Assembly: GCF_008065155.1 (NCBI RefSeq)
Contig: NZ_CP042819.1
Location: 2,610,922-2,674,921 of the forward strand
DNA from: Octadecabacter sp. SW4
GTDB taxonomy: Bacteria; Pseudomonadota; Alphaproteobacteria; Rhodobacterales; Rhodobacteraceae
Length of the DNA stretch: 64,000 bases
Direction of reading: 5' to 3'
A model generated the notes under the pieces. It did no database searches. It was not told the origin of the DNA and saw nothing but the letters and a program-made list of their open reading frames with translations. How positions within the stretch are numbered: the first letter of the stretch is position 1; every line of letters begins with the position of its first letter. Of the stretch, positions 30,129 through 39,118 are shown piece after piece. The translations under genes were made by a program, and so were the position numbers.

Positions 30129-30389
30129 CTAGGTTTTGGCCTTGGATTTGCCCTTCCCCTCAAGCGCTTCGATCCGTGCCATCAGGGCAGCGTTTTCCTC
30201 GCGGGCCTTTTGTGCCATGACGCGCACAGCGTCGAACTCTTCGCGGGTCACCAGATCCCGGTCAGCAAGCCAGCGGTCCATCATGCCCGACATGGCGTTG
30301 CTCGCCTCGTCCTTGGCCCCCTGGGCCACGCCCATCGCATTGGTCATCAACTGGCCGATATCGTCGAAAATCTTGTTACGGGTCTGCAT
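30129..30389 (-). CDS. ubiK: UbiK-type ubiquinone biosynthesis accessory factor
   Basis: An 86-residue protein of the UbiK/YqiC family: amphipathic N-terminal half (KIFDDIGQLMTNAMG) followed by a coiled-coil C-terminal half (residues about 45-78). It is needed for efficient aerobic ubiquinone synthesis, probably by bringing the Ubi proteins together at the membrane, from work on E. coli and Salmonella. A ribosome binding site GGAGG precedes ATG 30389. It is divergent from lgt. Confidence 0.9.
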   Translation of the reverse strand: MQTRNKIFDDIGQLMTNAMGVAQGAKDEASNAMSGMMDRWLADRDLVTREEFDAVRVMAQKAREENAALMARIEALEGKGKSKAKT

Positions 30390-30413
30390 TGGAACCTCCG
30401 GTAAAACTCCCTC

Positions 30414-30444
30414 ATTATATGGGGTCGGTAGGCGCGATCACAAG
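30414..30444 (-). promoter_or_regulatory. Candidate promoter of ubiK with overlapping sigma-70 and RpoH-like boxes
   Basis: On the minus strand TTGTGA (30443-30438), 18 bases, then TATAAT (30419-30414) gives a good sigma-70 match. Shifted slightly, CTTGTGA (30444-30438), 13 bases, CCCCATAT (30424-30417) fits the heat-shock sigma-32 consensus CTTGAAA-N(11-16)-CCCCATNT. The site is about 25 bases upstream of the start codon. Confidence 0.5.
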
Positions 30445-30491
30445 CCGCAATACCTGTTGACATCGCCGCATCCCAATCGCAGTTAGTTGCT

Positions 30492-31379
30492 ATGGAAACA
30501 GGTCTCCCCTTCCCCGATATTTCACCCGAGATTTTTACCATCTCGCTGTTTGGAATGACATTTGCGCTGCGCTGGTATGCGATGGCCTATATCGTCGGCA
30601 TTGTGATCGGCTGGCGGATTGCCGTCGCAGCGATCAAGCGCCCGCATCTATGGCGCGACGAACGCGCACCGATGACAGCCGAACAGATCGAGGATTTGCT
30701 GACCTGGGTGATCATCGGCGTGATTGCAGGCGGGCGGTTGGGTTATGTGCTGTTTTACAAACCCGCCTATTATCTGTCGAACCCGCTGGAAATCCCGATG
30801 CTATGGCAGGGCGGCATGTCGTTTCACGGCGGCTTCCTCGGGGTCTGCCTTGCGGTGTTCCTCGTAGCGCGCAAGCACAAGGCAGCTCTGGGCGATGTGG
30901 CCAATATCCTTGCGCTGACGGCGACACCGGCGATCTTCCTCGTCCGGATCTCAAACTTTATCAACGGCGAGCTGTGGGGCCGCCCGACCGACTTGCCTTG
31001 GGGGGTGATTTTCCCCGGGGCCGCTGCGCAAACCTGCGACGGCATCACAGGTCTGTGCGCACGCCACCCTTCACAGCTTTACGAGGCCGGCCTCGAGGGG
31101 CTGATTCTTGGCGCGCTGCTGATGTGGCTTGCGTTTTCGCGTGGCTGGCTCAAACGCCAGTGGCAGTTGGCGGGCCTTTTCATGGCGGGCTACGGTGTGG
31201 CGCGGTTCCTTGTCGAATTCGTGCGCCAGCCAGACGCGCAATTCGTCGAGATGGGCAATCCGCTGGGTCTTGTGCTGCACATCAATGGCTGGGGGCTGAC
31301 GATGGGGCAAACCTTGTCGCTGCCAATGGTGATCGTCGGCGCAGCAATCATCTGGGCTGTGCGCCGACGTCCTGAATGA
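30492..31379 (+). CDS. lgt: Prolipoprotein diacylglyceryl transferase
   Basis: A 295-residue inner-membrane enzyme that adds diacylglycerol to the lipobox cysteine of preprolipoproteins. Six or seven membrane segments are visible, with the signature [17 protein letters not shown] near residue 155, and [12 protein letters not shown] near 195. The catalytic-arginine and His positions appear intact. It begins the operon lgt-MidA-pgeF, each gene overlapping the next by four bases. Confidence 0.95.
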   Translation: METGLPFPDISPEIFTISLFGMTFALRWYAMAYIVGIVIGWRIAVAAIKRPHLWRDERAPMTAEQIEDLLTWVIIGVIAGGRLGYVLFYKPAYYLSNPLEIPMLWQGGMSFHGGFLGVCLAVFLVARKHKAALGDVANILALTATPAIFLVRISNFINGELWGRPTDLPWGVIFPGAAAQTCDGITGLCARHPSQLYEAGLEGLILGALLMWLAFSRGWLKRQWQLAGLFMAGYGVARFLVEFVRQPDAQFVEMGNPLGLVLHINGWGLTMGQTLSLPMVIVGAAIIWAVRRRPE

Positions 31380-32434
31380 CGGCACTGGGCGACCTCCTGA
31401 TTCAGCGCATCCGCGCCACGGGGCCGATCACGCTAGCCGATTTCATGACCGAATGCCTGCTTCATCCCGAACATGGCGTCTATACCACCCGCGATCCTTT
31501 GGGTGCGGCGGGCGATTTCACAACAGCGCCCGAGATCAGCCAGATGTTTGGGGAAATAGTCGGGCTTGCCCTTGCACAGGCATGGATGGATCAGGGCGCA
31601 CCTAAATCTTTTGCGCTGGCCGAACTTGGCCCCGGCCGTGGCACGCTAATGGCCGACATCTTGCGCGCGACGCGCCGTGTTGCAGGGTTTCACGCCGCCG
31701 CACAGGTGCACCTGATCGAGGCATCACCAACCCTGCGCGCCGCCCAAGCCAAACTGATCCCGAACGCCACCTGGCACGATAGTATCACCAGCCTGCCGGA
31801 CCTGCCACTGTTGCTGGCCGCCAACGAATTCTTTGATGCGCTCCCGATCCGCCAGTTTCATCGGCACTCGAACGGCTGGCAGGAAACAGTGGTCGGCGCG
31901 CAGGGCGACGCGCTTGCGGCCGGGCTTGCCCCGCCTGCGCCGCTTGCCAGCCTTGATCACCGGCTGGACGACACCAAAGTGGGCGATATCGTCGAAGTCT
32001 GCCCTGCGCTGCCCGCCATAACACACGACATCGGCACGCGGATCGCGCAGCACGGCGGCCTGGCTCTGATAATCGACTATGGTGACTGGCAGTCGCAGGG
32101 CGACACCCTGCAAGCCCTGCAAAACCACAAACCAACCGATCCCTTCGCCGCCCCCGGCATGGCCGACCTGACGGCGCATGTGGATTTCGCCGCGATCGCC
32201 GAAGCGGCAGCGCCCGCGGTCTTTACCCGCGTCACACCGCAGGGTGTGTTTCTGGAACGCCTCGGGATCACGCAGCGGGCCCAGGCGCTTGCACAAAACC
32301 TTGGCGCTGCGGCGCTGGAAAGCCACATCGCCGCGCATCGCCGCTTGACCCACCCCGATGCGATGGGCCACCTTTTCAAAGTGATCGGCCTTTATCCCAA
32401 AGGTGCGACACCCCCGCCCGGTTTGACGCCATGA
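31376..32434 (+). CDS. SAM-dependent methyltransferase, NDUFAF7/MidA family
   Basis: A 352-residue DUF185 protein. SAM-binding [17 protein letters not shown] is near residue 80, and [12 protein letters not shown] near 155; the [15 protein letters not shown] block is also diagnostic. The mitochondrial homologue NDUFAF7 dimethylates an arginine of complex I subunit NDUFS2; in an alphaproteobacterium the same role is plausible but inferred. It overlaps lgt and pgeF by four bases on either side. Confidence 0.92.
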   Translation: MTALGDLLIQRIRATGPITLADFMTECLLHPEHGVYTTRDPLGAAGDFTTAPEISQMFGEIVGLALAQAWMDQGAPKSFALAELGPGRGTLMADILRATRRVAGFHAAAQVHLIEASPTLRAAQAKLIPNATWHDSITSLPDLPLLLAANEFFDALPIRQFHRHSNGWQETVVGAQGDALAAGLAPPAPLASLDHRLDDTKVGDIVEVCPALPAITHDIGTRIAQHGGLALIIDYGDWQSQGDTLQALQNHKPTDPFAAPGMADLTAHVDFAAIAEAAAPAVFTRVTPQGVFLERLGITQRAQALAQNLGAAALESHIAAHRRLTHPDAMGHLFKVIGLYPKGATPPPGLTP

Positions 32435-33186
32435 CACTGGAGATCATCACCTCGGATGCCCTCGCGCCGCTGCGCCACGGATTTTTCACGCGCAAGGGCG
32501 GCGCATCGTCGGGTGTCTTTGCCGGGCTGAACTGCGGACAGGGATCGTCGGACCAGCACGAAGCCGTGGCGATCAACCGCGCCCGCGTCGCGAAGGCCAT
32601 GCAGGTTGAAAGCGATGCGCTGGTTGGGGTGCATCAAATCCATTCGGCAGATGTTGTGCATGTCACGGCACCTGGCGATGATCGCCCGCGCGCAGATGCT
32701 CTGGTAACGGCCACGCCCGGTATCGCCCTGTCAATCCTGACCGCCGATTGCCAGCCTGTGCTGTTTGCGGATGCCAGTGCCGGTGTGATCGGTGCGGCCC
32801 ATGCCGGCTGGAAGGGCGCGATGAATGGCGTGCTTGAAGCAACCGTTGACGCGATGGAGCGTCTGGGGGCCAACCGTGACGCGATCACGGCGGTGATCGG
32901 CCCGTCGATCAGCCAGCGCGCCTATGAAGTCGGGCCTGAATTTCTGGACGATTTCCTGATGGACGATTCTGACAATGCCCGTTTTTTTGCCAATGGCACG
33001 GGCGACCGGATGCTGTTTGACCTGCCCGCCTTTGGCTTGCACCGCCTGCGCCGTGCCGGTGTCGGCCGCGCAGAATGGACGCGCCATTGCACCTACCACG
33101 ACCCCGACAGGTTTTACAGCTATCGCCGCACGACCCATGCGCGCGAGGCCGATTACGGACGTCTGATTGCGGCGATAAGGCTGTAA
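32431..33186 (+). CDS. pgeF: Peptidoglycan editing factor PgeF (YfiH family)
   Basis: A 251-residue protein with the DUF152 catalytic residues: FTRKGGASSGVF near the N-terminus, VHQIHSADV, the Cys of TADCQPVLF, and His of AAHAGWKG. PgeF hydrolyses misincorporated residues from peptidoglycan precursors in E. coli; in other bacteria the laccase-like purine-nucleosidase activity has been described. Last gene of the lgt operon. Confidence 0.93.
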   Translation: MTLEIITSDALAPLRHGFFTRKGGASSGVFAGLNCGQGSSDQHEAVAINRARVAKAMQVESDALVGVHQIHSADVVHVTAPGDDRPRADALVTATPGIALSILTADCQPVLFADASAGVIGAAHAGWKGAMNGVLEATVDAMERLGANRDAITAVIGPSISQRAYEVGPEFLDDFLMDDSDNARFFANGTGDRMLFDLPAFGLHRLRRAGVGRAEWTRHCTYHDPDRFYSYRRTTHAREADYGRLIAAIRL

Positions 33187-33454
33187 CTGGGGCAAGACTT
33201 GGGCCGTGCATCGCCGCGGTTTTGCCCGAATTTGCGAAACAATCCCGGGTCGATCACGCCGATTGTTGCCGGACCCGCGCAATCTGCCTTTAATTGAAGG
33301 CAAATCGGCGCAGTTCAGGATTTTGACCAATCTGTCACAAACCGCCCGAAAGTTTTTTCAGAATAATGCAGCGCGGCCAAACTGGTGCCGCTTTACATTG
33401 CCATCTTGATTGCAACGGGACAAAGGCCCGCGAGCAAACACGAGGACCGAGTAG

Positions 33455-33607
33455 ATGAAAACGCAAAAACGCTGGATCAGCAACATGATCAAAGAGGCCG
33501 AGGCCTGCACAACCAAGATGCCGTGGGAACGTGGCCTACGCCGCGAAGCTTTCATTTCGGCACGCCGCGCCGTTGCCGCACTCGAGGCAAAACGCGCCGC
33601 CGCCTGA
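33455..33607 (+). CDS. Small basic protein, 50 residues, conserved-looking
   Basis: An ATG at 33455 with GAGGACCGAGT upstream opens a 50-residue frame ending at 33607. It is basic and helical, and contains KMPWERG and [17 protein letters not shown]. Similar short proteins with a MPW-x-RG motif occur in Rhodobacterales as I recall; no function is known. Its stop is followed by two hairpins, which supports a separate transcript. It is short enough to be missed by simple gene calling. Confidence 0.65.
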   Translation: MKTQKRWISNMIKEAEACTTKMPWERGLRREAFISARRAVAALEAKRAAA

Positions 33608-33620
33608 CCAAGATAGCCCC

Positions 33621-33638
33621 GCATCCTGACGAGGATGC
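33621..33638 (+). other. Perfect 7-bp hairpin downstream of the small protein gene
   Basis: GCATCCT-GACG-AGGATGC forms a 7-bp stem with a 4-base loop, 13 bases after the stop at 33607. It has no T-run, so it is not a terminator by itself; it may shield the 3' end of the transcript. Confidence 0.4.
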
Positions 33639-33642
33639 AATC

Positions 33643-33682
33643 CGCGCCGCCCGGTTCCCTCCCGGGCGGCGCGTTGCGTTTT
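33643..33682 (+). terminator. Intrinsic terminator
   Basis: CGCGCCGCCCGG (33643-33654) pairs perfectly with 33662-33673 across a 7-base loop, then TTGCGTTTT follows. This 12-bp GC stem and T-rich tail ends the transcript of the 50-residue protein gene. Confidence 0.8.
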
Positions 33683-33892
33683 GAATGCGCACAAGAATCA
33701 GAATGTGGCAGCTTCGTTCAGATTCCGGCGACAATCTTGCGAAACCTGCGCGATTGATCGCTGCATGGGGCCATTAACCAGAAATTTTTGACAACAACCC
33801 GCCACCTCCGCCACATTCGAGATAACAGCAATGTTCCTCAGATGTTGTCGGTGGGGCCGACAGATGTGTGACCAACCTTTTCAGGTGATCGC

Positions 33893-34690
33893 ATGACCAA
33901 GACCCACCAAAGCGCCGCTGGCCTCGCGGCGCGTACCAGTTCCTCTCCGGTCGGTTATGACCGGTTCGCTCAGACAGACGGGCGACCTCAGCGCAGCCAG
34001 CCTCTAATGCGCAAATACGAGGTCGCCCATCTGGCGCGCGGCGGTGATATTCATGACTTTTCCCGCATTGCACCTGCCATTCCGGCTTTCGAAGACTCCT
34101 TTGCCGCCCTTGCGCGCGGCGCGATCATCCAGACATCGCGCGGCCCCACCGCCATCGAAGACCTGCTGCCCGGTGACGAAATCCGCACAACTGATCACGG
34201 CTTTCAAACGTTGCTGTGGCGCGGATCAACCACGCTTGTGCCAAACGCCCCGCGCCAGGCCCCCGAAATGGGCCGTCTGACGCGGATCGCTGCCGATGCC
34301 CTTGGGATTGCGCGTCCGATGCACGATCTGGTGCTTGGCCCCTGCGCGCGGCTGCACCACCGCGCCGCTGCGATCCAGCAACTGACAGGCCACCAATCGG
34401 CCTTTATCCCGGCGCGCGATTTTATCGACGGGATCAATATCATCGACGTCACCCCCTTTACACCCGTGCAGGTGTTCCAGCTTGGCTTTGCGCGCCATGA
34501 ACGGTTCACCGCCAATGGTGTCGAAATCGAAAGCCAGAATCCCGGTGCGCGTCATGTGCTGAACCTGCGTGGCGAAGGTCTTGCGCTTTATCTGTCGCTA
34601 TTCCCGCATATGCAGGACATTTCGGACTTTGGCCCGCTGCTGCGCCCGCGTCTTGCGCTGCGCGATCTTGATCTGTTTGACGTGGCCTAG
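33893..34690 (+). CDS. Hint-domain protein without nucleophilic Cys
   Basis: A 265-residue protein. A Hint_2-like domain spans about residues 70-215: RGAIIQTSRGPTAIEDLLPGDEIRT, then a WRGSTT strand, RPMHDLVLGPCARL, and an AARDF/FTPVQVFQL end. In the standard motif a Cys precedes the Phe-Thr-x-Gly start; aligning on the SRG-x-x-x-x-E-D-L block gives Ala there (ALARGAIIQT). Autoprocessing is therefore unlikely. The N-terminal 65 residues are unordered and basic. It has no signal peptide. Family members are numerous in Rhodobacterales; role unknown. Confidence 0.8.
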   Translation: MTKTHQSAAGLAARTSSSPVGYDRFAQTDGRPQRSQPLMRKYEVAHLARGGDIHDFSRIAPAIPAFEDSFAALARGAIIQTSRGPTAIEDLLPGDEIRTTDHGFQTLLWRGSTTLVPNAPRQAPEMGRLTRIAADALGIARPMHDLVLGPCARLHHRAAAIQQLTGHQSAFIPARDFIDGINIIDVTPFTPVQVFQLGFARHERFTANGVEIESQNPGARHVLNLRGEGLALYLSLFPHMQDISDFGPLLRPRLALRDLDLFDVA

Positions 34691-35190
34691 GCCTCTTTGG
34701 CCAGCCGCGCTTCGAGCACGTCAAAGGGCACGCCGGGTTCGTCCTTGGCCCCGCGAATAACCAGCGAGGTTTTCACGCTCGCCACGTTTTCGGCCGAGGT
34801 AAGGTCTTCGGTCAGGAAGGTCTGGAAACTGCGCAGGTCGGGGGCGACACATTTCAGGATGAAATCAACCTCGCCGTTCAGCATGTGACACTCGCGCACC
34901 AACGGCCAACCCTTGCAGCGGTTCTCAAAGGCGCTGAGATCGGATTCGGCCTGACTGACCAGACCGACCATTGCAAAGACCTGCACCTCGAAGCCCAGCT
35001 CGCGCGGGTCCACATCGGCGTGATAACCGCGAATGAAGCCCTGTTCTTCCAATGTGCGCACACGGCGCAGACAGGGCGGCGCGGAAATGCCCACGCGCTT
35101 GGCCAATTCAACGTTGGTCATTCGCCCGTCCGCCTGCAATTCGGCCAAAATCATACGGTCAATTTCATCCAGCTTTTGGCCCGGCATCAT
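34687..35190 (-). CDS. Lrp/AsnC-family transcriptional regulator
   Basis: A 167-residue regulator. Winged helix-turn-helix in residues about 5-60 (LDEIDRMILAELQADGRMTNVELAKRVG) and a C-terminal RAM/ligand-binding domain (DPRELGFEVQVFAMVGL, GEVDFILKCV). The ligand is probably an amino acid. It is divergent from trxB, and this pairing is common in Rhodobacterales, so it may control trxB or itself. GAGGGAAAAATGATG gives two possible start codons (35190 or 35187). Confidence 0.92.
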   Translation of the reverse strand: MMPGQKLDEIDRMILAELQADGRMTNVELAKRVGISAPPCLRRVRTLEEQGFIRGYHADVDPRELGFEVQVFAMVGLVSQAESDLSAFENRCKGWPLVRECHMLNGEVDFILKCVAPDLRSFQTFLTEDLTSAENVASVKTSLVIRGAKDEPGVPFDVLEARLAKEA

Positions 35191-35355
35191 TTTTCCCTCA
35201 AGGTTTTGCAATCTATACGCCAGGGCGCGGCTTTGCGCAATAATGTTTCACCACTGCGCAACATCGTTAGTCGATATGCCAAATGTCACATGGGCTTTCA
35301 ACCCGTGCCGCAGGTGACTATATCCCTATGGACACAAAAGGGGAGCCGCTGGCAC

Positions 35356-36330
35356 ATGGCTGACACACGCAAAACCAAAGTTCTTATCATCGGCTCCGGC
35401 CCCGCAGGTTATACCGCAGGCGTTTACGCCAGTCGTGCGATGCTTGAACCGATCCTTGTGCAGGGCATTGAGCCGGGCGGGCAGCTGACCATGACGACTG
35501 ATGTCGAAAACTGGCCCGGCGACTCCGAGGTACAAGGCCCCGACCTCATGCTGCGGATGGAAGCGCATGCCCGCGCAACCGGCACCGAAATTATCGGCGA
35601 TATCATCACCTCGGTCGATTTTTCAAAACGCCCTTTCGTGGCGCAATCCGACAGCGGCACCGTTTACGTGGCCGATAGCGTGATCCTTGCCACCGGCGCG
35701 CGCGCGAAGTGGCTGGGCCTGCCGAGCGAGGCCAAATTCAAGGGCTTTGGCGTGTCGGCCTGCGCCACCTGCGATGGCTTCTTTTATCGCGGGCAGGAAA
35801 TTGTCGTGGTCGGCGGCGGCAACACAGCCGTCGAAGAAGCCCTGTTCCTGACCAACTTTGCCTCAAAGGTCACGCTGGTGCATCGTCGCGACGAACTGCG
35901 CGCCGAAGCGATCCTGATCGACCGTTTGATGAAGAATCCCAAGATCGAACCACTGTGGTTTCACGAAGTCGAAGAAATTTACGGTAGCGACAACCCGCTG
36001 GGCGTGGAGGGTGTCAAGGTCAAGCATACCAAAACGGGCGAAATCACCGATATCCCCGCCAAGGGCGTATTCATTGCCATCGGCCACGCCCCTGCAAACG
36101 AATTGGTCAAGGACGTGCTGGAAACCCATATGGGCGGCTATGTTGTTACCAAACCCGACAGCACTGCCACCAGCATTCCAGGCGTCTTTGCAGCGGGCGA
36201 TCTGACTGATCACAAGTATCGTCAGGCCGTCACATCCGCCGGTATGGGCTGTATGGCCGCACTCGAGGCCGAACGCTGGATGGCCGAACAAGGCCACGCG
36301 GAAACAGCGATGGTCCCCGAAGACGCATAA
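35356..36330 (+). CDS. trxB: Thioredoxin reductase
   Basis: A 324-residue NADPH-dependent FAD enzyme that reduces thioredoxin. The FAD dinucleotide-binding motif GSGPAGYTAG lies at residues 13-22, the redox CATC at 136-139, the NADPH-binding GGGNTAVEEA near 155, and the C-terminal FAD motif AGDLTDHKYRQAVT near 280. Start ATG 35356 follows AGGGGAGCC; the longer frame upstream (34885) overlaps the divergent regulator. Length matches the bacterial family. Confidence 0.96.
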   Translation: MADTRKTKVLIIGSGPAGYTAGVYASRAMLEPILVQGIEPGGQLTMTTDVENWPGDSEVQGPDLMLRMEAHARATGTEIIGDIITSVDFSKRPFVAQSDSGTVYVADSVILATGARAKWLGLPSEAKFKGFGVSACATCDGFFYRGQEIVVVGGGNTAVEEALFLTNFASKVTLVHRRDELRAEAILIDRLMKNPKIEPLWFHEVEEIYGSDNPLGVEGVKVKHTKTGEITDIPAKGVFIAIGHAPANELVKDVLETHMGGYVVTKPDSTATSIPGVFAAGDLTDHKYRQAVTSAGMGCMAALEAERWMAEQGHAETAMVPEDA

Positions 36331-36534
36331 GGGCCAACAGGGGCGGGCAACCCACGTCTCGGCCCGCCAATCACGCGATTGCCGCTACCGTTCCTTTTGG
36401 CAACACCTGCGGGGAAAATCCGCCGACCCGCGTCCGTTGTGCGAAAAATTCGGCTGCGCGCTAGACTTTTGCCACATTGCGGGGCTAGGACGCGCGCAAC
36501 GACTGTCACCCGTTCTTAGAAAGTATGTTGCACG

Positions 36535-38244
36535 ATGCAAAATCTGGCCCCGATCCCCGAACTTTATGTGTCCTACGACAGCGCGCAAAAGCTGAAAGTC
36601 GAAGCGGGAAACCTCGCCTCGCACGATCTGACCCCGCGCCAGATTTGCGATCTTGAATTGCTGATGAATGGCGGTTTCAACCCGCTCAAGGGCTTCCTGA
36701 GCGAACAGGACTACAATGGCGTCGTCGATAACATGCGTCTGGCAGATGGCACACTTTGGCCGATGCCGATCACGCTGGATGTCACCGAGGACTTCGCCAA
36801 ATCCGTGGAAACCGGCCAGGACATCGCCCTGCGCGACCAGGAAGGCGTGATCCTTGCTACCATGACCGTCACCGACAAGTGGGAACCCAACAAATCCCGC
36901 GAGGCCGAAAAGGTCTTCGGTGCCGATGACAGCACGCACCCCGCCGTCAATTATCTGCACAATCAGGCGGGCAAGATCTATCTGGGTGGCCCTGTCACCG
37001 GCATTCAGCAACCTGTGCACTACGATTTCCGCGGCTCGCGCAACACACCCAACGAATTACGCGCTTTTTTCCGCAAGATGGGCTGGCGCCGCGTTGTCGC
37101 GTTCCAAACTCGCAACCCGCTGCACCGCGCCCATCAGGAACTGACGTTCCGCGCCGCCCGCGAGGCCCAGGCCAACCTGCTGATCCACCCCGTTGTCGGC
37201 CTGACCAAGCCCGGTGACGTTGACCACTTTACCCGCGTGCGCTGCTACGAGGCGGTTCTGGATAAATATCCGGCCTCGACCACCTCGATGTCGCTACTCA
37301 ACCTTGCGATGCGCATGGCTGGCCCGCGCGAGGCCGTATGGCACGGTCTGATCCGCGCCAATCACGGCTGTACTCACTTTATCGTCGGGCGCGATCACGC
37401 CGGCCCGGGCAAAAACGCGGCAGGCGAAGATTTCTATGGCCCCTATGACGCGCAGGATTTGTTCCGCGAGCACCAGGAAGAAATGGGCATCGAAATGGTC
37501 GATTTCAAACATATGGTCTGGGTGCAGGAACGTGCCCAATACGAACCGATGGATGAAATCAAGGACAAGGACGCCGTCACGATCCTGAACATTTCCGGCA
37601 CCGAACTGCGTCGCCGCCTGTCCGAGGGTCTGGAAATCCCCGAATGGTTTTCCTTCCCCGAGGTTGTCAAGGAATTGCGCCGCACCAAGCCGCCCCGTTC
37701 CAACCAGGGCTTTACCGTGTTTTTCACCGGCTTTTCCGGCTCGGGCAAATCCACCATCGCAAACGCCTTGATGGTGAAACTGATGGAAATGGGTGGTCGT
37801 CCAGTGACGCTGCTGGATGGGGATATCGTGCGCAAGAACCTCAGCTCTGAACTGGGGTTCAGCAAGGAACACCGCGATCTCAACATCCGCCGGATCGGTT
37901 ATGTTGCCTCAGAAATCACGAAAAACGGTGGCATTGCCATCTGCGCGCCCATCGCGCCCTATGCCACGACACGGCGCGCCGTGCGCGAAGATATCGAGGC
38001 CTTTGGTGCCTTTATCGAGGTCCACGTAGCCACCAGCATCGAAGAATGCGAACGCCGCGACCGCAAAGGGCTTTATAAGTTGGCGCGCGAGGGCAAGATC
38101 AAGGAATTTACCGGGATTTCAGACCCTTACGATGTTCCTGCCGATCCAGAATTGCGTGTGGAAACCGAAGGCACCGATGTGGACAACTGCGCGCATCAGG
38201 TCATCTTGAAGCTGGAAAGCTTGGGGCTGATCGCGGGCAACTAA
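36535..38244 (+). CDS. sat/cysC: Bifunctional sulfate adenylyltransferase/adenylylsulfate kinase
   Basis: A 569-residue fusion for the first two steps of sulfate activation: ATP sulfurylase (residues about 1-390) and APS kinase (about 395-569). The ATP sulfurylase active site shows QTRNPLHRAHQEL near 190 with the HxxH pair, and GRDHAGPG near 285. The kinase part has the P-loop GFSGSGKS near 400 and GFSKEHRDLNIRRIGYVA. The order sulfurylase-then-kinase is seen in several alphaproteobacteria. It is a single gene closed by the palindromic terminator at 38271-38298. Confidence 0.96.
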   Translation: MQNLAPIPELYVSYDSAQKLKVEAGNLASHDLTPRQICDLELLMNGGFNPLKGFLSEQDYNGVVDNMRLADGTLWPMPITLDVTEDFAKSVETGQDIALRDQEGVILATMTVTDKWEPNKSREAEKVFGADDSTHPAVNYLHNQAGKIYLGGPVTGIQQPVHYDFRGSRNTPNELRAFFRKMGWRRVVAFQTRNPLHRAHQELTFRAAREAQANLLIHPVVGLTKPGDVDHFTRVRCYEAVLDKYPASTTSMSLLNLAMRMAGPREAVWHGLIRANHGCTHFIVGRDHAGPGKNAAGEDFYGPYDAQDLFREHQEEMGIEMVDFKHMVWVQERAQYEPMDEIKDKDAVTILNISGTELRRRLSEGLEIPEWFSFPEVVKELRRTKPPRSNQGFTVFFTGFSGSGKSTIANALMVKLMEMGGRPVTLLDGDIVRKNLSSELGFSKEHRDLNIRRIGYVASEITKNGGIAICAPIAPYATTRRAVREDIEAFGAFIEVHVATSIEECERRDRKGLYKLAREGKIKEFTGISDPYDVPADPELRVETEGTDVDNCAHQVILKLESLGLIAGN

Positions 38245-38270
38245 GGCACGCCTCACCAGCGAGAAAACGA

Positions 38271-38298
38271 AAACGCCGACCCTGCAGGGTCGGCGTTT
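38271..38298. terminator. Bidirectional palindromic terminator
   Basis: A perfect 28-base palindrome (arms AAACGCCGACCCTG and CAGGGTCGGCGTTT). The A/T ends give a T-tract on either strand, so it can end both sat/cysC (+) and the Hsp20-DUF1150 unit (-), which converge here. Confidence 0.75.
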
Positions 38299-38302
38299 TG
38301 CG

Positions 38303-38530
38303 TTAGTGAAGTGTCATTGGGGACATGTCGTTTTCAAGTGCCAGTGCGAAGGCAAGCCGCCGGTTGGCGACCAGCGCCAGTTGTTCCCCGTCGCTGTTAT
38401 GCACGGCGAACAGCTGCTTCATGTCACCCGCCTGCTCGCGCACCTCGTCGGGCAGGTCAGACACGGCAACGGGTTTCACGTAAACAAGCCGATCATCGGC
38501 GTGGTCTGCCAGTTTGTATTCGGTATTCAT
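38303..38530 (-). CDS. DUF1150 family protein
   Basis: A 75-residue soluble protein with the DUF1150 block YVKPVAVSDLPDEVREQA and DGEQLALVANRRLAFALA. Function is unknown, but the gene regularly follows an Hsp20 gene in alphaproteobacteria. Here it overlaps the hsp20 stop by four bases, so they are co-transcribed and probably co-translated as part of the heat-shock response. Confidence 0.88.
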   Translation of the reverse strand: MNTEYKLADHADDRLVYVKPVAVSDLPDEVREQAGDMKQLFAVHNSDGEQLALVANRRLAFALALENDMSPMTLH

Positions 38531-38949
38531 GATTTCGCTCCTTTCGTGATCTTGATCGTCTGCACGATTGAATCGGGCACCGCACGGGTCAGATCAACGT
38601 GCAGCAGGCCGTTTTCCATCACCGCCTCGCCCACATCGACACCATCGGCCAATACGAATGATTTTTGGAACCGTCGCGTTGCGATGCCGCGGTGCAGAAA
38701 CACGCGATCATCCGCATCGTCGCCCTGACGACCACGGATCACCAGTTGATTGTCCTCGACCGTGATCGCCAGATCATCGTCGGCGAAACCGGCGACGGCC
38801 AGCGAAATCCGATAAGAATTTTCCGATGTTTGTTCAATATTATAAGGGGGGTAGCCGTCATTTCCCGTCTTGGCGGTGCGTTCCACCAACCGTTCAAGCT
38901 GTTCAAACCCAAGTAGGAACGGATGCGTCCCCAACGTCAATTTTGTCAT
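38527..38949 (-). CDS. Hsp20/alpha-crystallin small heat-shock protein
   Basis: A 140-residue ATP-independent chaperone. The alpha-crystallin domain spans about residues 35-130, with AGFADDDLAITVEDNQLVIRG and the MENGLLHVDL end; the C-terminal IKI anchors oligomers. ATG 38949 is preferred over the longer frame to 38979, with AAAAGGACG upstream. It leads the hsp20-DUF1150 unit and is preceded by an RpoH-like promoter at 39016-39044. Confidence 0.92.
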   Translation of the reverse strand: MTKLTLGTHPFLLGFEQLERLVERTAKTGNDGYPPYNIEQTSENSYRISLAVAGFADDDLAITVEDNQLVIRGRQGDDADDRVFLHRGIATRRFQKSFVLADGVDVGEAVMENGLLHVDLTRAVPDSIVQTIKITKGAKS

Positions 38950-39015
38950 ACGACACGTCCTTTTCAAAGCGACAGTCATCTGTGGCCCCGCAAATGCGGC
39001 AACCGATTATTAAAA

Positions 39016-39044
39016 ATATGGGGTTATGCGGGCAGGGATGCAAG
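39016..39044 (-). promoter_or_regulatory. RpoH (sigma-32)-type promoter of hsp20-DUF1150
   Basis: On the minus strand CTTGCAT (39044-39038), 14 bases, CCCCATAT (39023-39016). The -10 box is an exact match to CCCCATNT, and the -35 keeps CTTG and the last A-rich part weakly. It starts a leader of about 60 bases before the hsp20 start codon. Confidence 0.75.
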
Positions 39045-39118
39045 TGGCAGGGCTATGCGCAGCCCGCAGAAACCCATATAATATAATCAAGAATGACAAA
39101 CCCCACAGGCCCGCACGT

